Origin: an uncultured Actinomycetes bacterium
Lineage (GTDB): Bacteria > Actinomycetota > Actinomycetes > S36-B12
Assembly (NCBI GenBank): GCA_903848435.1
Contig: CAINGG010000008.1
Coordinates: 1 to 8,319, forward strand
Reading direction: 5' to 3'
Length of the DNA: 8,319 nt
The position numbers and the translations under genes were made by a program. Under the pieces are notes generated by a model. The model was not told where the DNA came from. It saw only the letters and a program-made list of their open reading frames with translations, and did no database searches. Below, piece after piece: positions 6,823 through 8,319 of the stretch (position 1 is its first letter; each line of letters opens with the position of its first letter).

Positions 6823-8161
6823 GGACGTCCTCCCCGCTGTCGGTGAGCGCAGTGTCGGCAGCCGCCGGCGTCGCCGTAGCCGTGCCCGCAACGGTGGCCG
6901 TCGCCGCCTTGGTACGTCGCGATGTGTAGGTGAACTCCTGGCCGGGCAGCGGCGGCACGGGGTAGCCGCCGGCGTAGGGGTCGAAGGGCTTGTCGAGCTC
7001 GGCCTTCGCGACCTCCAGGCGCGCCCTCTCCTTGCGCTCGGAGCGCACCTGCAGGACCCATGAGCCCACGACGATCACGATGAGCAAGCCTCCACCGACG
7101 AGCAGGAGCTCTTGGGTCGTGACCGAGAACTCATTGCGCACCACGCGAGCGGCCGCCACGACGACGATCCACACCAGTGACGCAGGGATGAGGATCTTCC
7201 AGCCAAAGCGCATGAACTGGTCGTAGCGCAACCGCGGCAGCGTGCCGCGCAGCCAAATGAACACGAAGATGAAGAGCTGGACCTTGATGAGCCACCACAG
7301 CAGCGGCCACCAACCGACGTTGGCGCCATCCCAGAGTGACAGCGGCCACGGAGCGATCCACCCACCCAGGAAGAGCGTGGTGGCGAGCGCCGAGACGGTC
7401 ACCATGTTGATGTATTCGGCGAGGAAGAACAGCGCGAACTTCAGCGAGGAGTACTCGGTGTGGAAGCCGCCGACGAGCTCGCCCTCGGCCTCGGGAAGGT
7501 CGAAGGGGGCTCGGTTGGTCTCGCCGACCATGGCCGTGACATAGATGAGGAACGACGGAAGCAGGATCACGGCGTACCAGATGGGCTCCTGGGCCGCCAC
7601 GATGCCGGAGGTCGACATCGTGCCGGCGTAGAGGAACACCGCGACGAACGACATCGACATCGCGAGCTCGTAGGAGATCATCTGCGCCGAGGAGCGCAGG
7701 CCGCCGAGCAGCGGGTAGGTCGAGCCCGACGACCAACCGGCGAGCACGATGCCGTAGATGCCGATCGAGGCGATCGCCAGAACGTAGAGGACGGAGACCG
7801 GGAAGTCGGTGAGCTGCAGCGGCGTCTCCACACCGAAGATGCTCACCATGGGGCCGAAGGGAATGACCGCGAAGGCGAGGAATGCCATCGTCGCCGAGAT
7901 GATCGGCGCGATCCAGTAGACGGCCAGGTGCGCCGTCTTGGGGATGATCTCCTCCTTCAAGCCCAGCTTGAAGCCGTCCATCAGCGACTGCAGCAGGCCG
8001 AAGGGGCCGACGCGGTTAGGGCCGATGCGGTTTTGCATGCGCGAGACCACGCGGCGCTCCCACCAGATGGTGAAGAGCGTCATGAGCACCAGGCCCACGA
8101 AGATCGCGACGACCTTGAGCAGGATCAGCCACCAGGGATCGTTGAAGGTGTATTCGCTCAC
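6815..8161 (-). CDS. nuoH: NADH-quinone oxidoreductase subunit H (membrane, quinone site), 448 aa with C-terminal extension
   Basis: NuoH (mammalian ND1 counterpart) joins the peripheral and membrane arms of complex I and forms most of the quinone-binding chamber. Family motifs seen: [20 protein letters not shown] at residues 33-52, followed by DGFKLGLKE (62-70); [17 protein letters not shown] (214-230) with GGFHTEYS (231-238) in the loop lining the quinone cavity; and [15 protein letters not shown] (308-322) before the last canonical helix. By eye there are eight canonical membrane helices and a ninth at about 354-373. The E. coli protein is about 325 residues, so this one is roughly 120 longer: the extra helix, a charged segment [18 protein letters not shown] (373-390), [16 protein letters not shown] (395-410) and an Ala/Thr-rich end. 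I associate this tail with actinobacterial NuoH. The start is GTG at 8161, with GGAGGT five bases upstream. An in-frame ATG at 8248 would add 29 basic residues and run through nuoG coding sequence, so it was rejected. The gene overlaps nuoG by 4 bases and nuoI by 8. Confidence 0.97.
   Translation of the reverse strand: MSEYTFNDPWWLILLKVVAIFVGLVLMTLFTIWWERRVVSRMQNRIGPNRVGPFGLLQSLMDGFKLGLKEEIIPKTAHLAVYWIAPIISATMAFLAFAVIPFGPMVSIFGVETPLQLTDFPVSVLYVLAIASIGIYGIVLAGWSSGSTYPLLGGLRSSAQMISYELAMSMSFVAVFLYAGTMSTSGIVAAQEPIWYAVILLPSFLIYVTAMVGETNRAPFDLPEAEGELVGGFHTEYSSLKFALFFLAEYINMVTVSALATTLFLGGWIAPWPLSLWDGANVGWWPLLWWLIKVQLFIFVFIWLRGTLPRLRYDQFMRFGWKILIPASLVWIVVVAAARVVRNEFSVTTQELLLVGGGLLIVIVVGSWVLQVRSERKERARLEVAKAELDKPFDPYAGGYPVPPLPGQEFTYTSRRTKAATATVAGTATATPAAADTALTDSGEDVRA
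6828..6833 (-). promoter_or_regulatory. Ribosome binding site of nuoI
   Basis: GGAGGA on the minus strand, within a GGGGAGGA run and five bases before the GTG at 6822. It sits inside the last codons of nuoH. It supports the 192-residue form of NuoI that begins [12 protein letters not shown]. Confidence 0.8.
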
Positions 8162-8319
8162 GCCGCACCTCCGGTGACGCGTACGACGGACCCATGGGTC
8201 GCGCCGATGCCCAGGAGGGCGCATCCCTCGGAGTTGAGCGGGGCCCACACCGCGCCGTCGGCGACATCGCCGATGGACAGCGGCAGGGTGACCGAGCCGG
8301 TGGTCGTCGACAAGGTGAC
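8158..8319 (-). CDS. nuoG: NADH-quinone oxidoreductase subunit G, C-terminal fragment (5' part beyond window)
   Basis: Only the last 53 codons and the TGA stop are present; the gene runs off the right edge, where the window happens to begin on a codon boundary. The peptide starts [14 protein letters not shown] and ends VVRVTGGAA. The pattern TGSVTLPL, then [10 protein letters not shown], then GSVVRV, is what I expect at the end of the molybdopterin-dinucleotide-binding-like C-terminal domain that NuoG shares with molybdopterin oxidoreductases. NuoG is the large iron-sulfur subunit of the peripheral arm and carries electrons from NuoEF towards NuoI. No cluster-binding cysteines fall in this part. 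Its stop overlaps the nuoH GTG start by 4 bases (GTGA), which supports both the reading frame and the nuoH start. The call rests on a short C-terminal match plus position immediately upstream of nuoH, the usual place for nuoG. Confidence 0.9.
   Translation of the reverse strand, partial: VTLSTTTGSVTLPLSIGDVADGAVWAPLNSEGCALLGIGATHGSVVRVTGGAA
8167..8172 (-). promoter_or_regulatory. Ribosome binding site of nuoH
   Basis: GGAGGT on the minus strand, five bases before the GTG at 8161. It lies inside the last codons of nuoG and decides the nuoH start in favour of [11 protein letters not shown] over the upstream in-frame ATG at 8248. Confidence 0.85.

Noticed and set aside
6823..6891. 23-residue upstream extension of NuoI from an ATG at 6891
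   Set aside because: It would overlap the end of nuoH by 77 bases and begins with a run of Arg. The GTG at 6822 has GGAGGA at the right distance.
8162..8248. 29-residue upstream extension of NuoH from an ATG at 8248
   Set aside because: The added peptide is basic, non-family and lies within nuoG coding sequence. The GTG at 8161 has a strong ribosome binding site and gives a family-like N-terminus.
1..8319. Defence system, mobile element, CRISPR array, RNA gene or other novel module
   Set aside because: The whole window is occupied by contiguous nuo genes with no direct repeat arrays, transposase, integrase or tRNA-like segment; gene order and composition are uniform throughout.

Overview
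This window is a stretch of a respiratory complex I (NADH:quinone oxidoreductase, type I) operon. Every real gene lies on the minus strand. Reading from the right edge to the left, i.e. in the direction of transcription, the order is the 3' end of nuoG, then complete nuoH, nuoI, nuoJ, nuoK, nuoL, nuoM and nuoN, then the first codons of a further gene cut by the left edge. This is the canonical bacterial nuoG-to-nuoN order, with no insertion, no rearrangement and no broken gene.

The sequence is very GC-rich with G/C-biased third codon positions, and six of the seven complete genes start with GTG (only nuoK uses ATG). NuoH, NuoJ and NuoN carry tails or loops that I associate with actinobacterial complex I: a [12 protein letters not shown] tail in NuoH, a [21 protein letters not shown] tail in NuoJ, and a hydrophilic loop ending just before a QTE motif in NuoN. 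I infer a high-GC Gram-positive actinobacterium, perhaps Micrococcales or Propionibacteriales, but the genus cannot be fixed from the sequence alone. Menaquinone as electron acceptor is likely from that lineage and is not shown here.

Layout: positions 8158-8319 hold the C-terminus of the peripheral-arm subunit NuoG. Positions 6815-8161 (nuoH) and 6244-6822 (nuoI) encode the quinone-site membrane subunit and the two-cluster ferredoxin-like subunit that passes electrons towards it. Positions 5112-6247 hold the small membrane subunits NuoJ and NuoK. Positions 34-5053 hold the three large antiporter-like proton-pumping subunits NuoL, NuoM and NuoN. Together these genes supply the end of the electron-transfer chain and nearly all of the membrane arm; nuoA to nuoF and most of nuoG should lie beyond the right edge.

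The genes are packed with overlapping stop and start codons (GTGA, ATGA, or 8 bases at nuoH/nuoI), consistent with one polycistronic mRNA and translational coupling. The one break is a 58-base spacer between nuoK and nuoL that contains a perfect, all-G/C inverted repeat. No RNA gene, CRISPR array, mobile element or convincing terminator was seen, and no stretch over 300 bases lacks a gene. I find no undescribed system: this is a well-preserved housekeeping operon, and the points worth a second look are modest ones.
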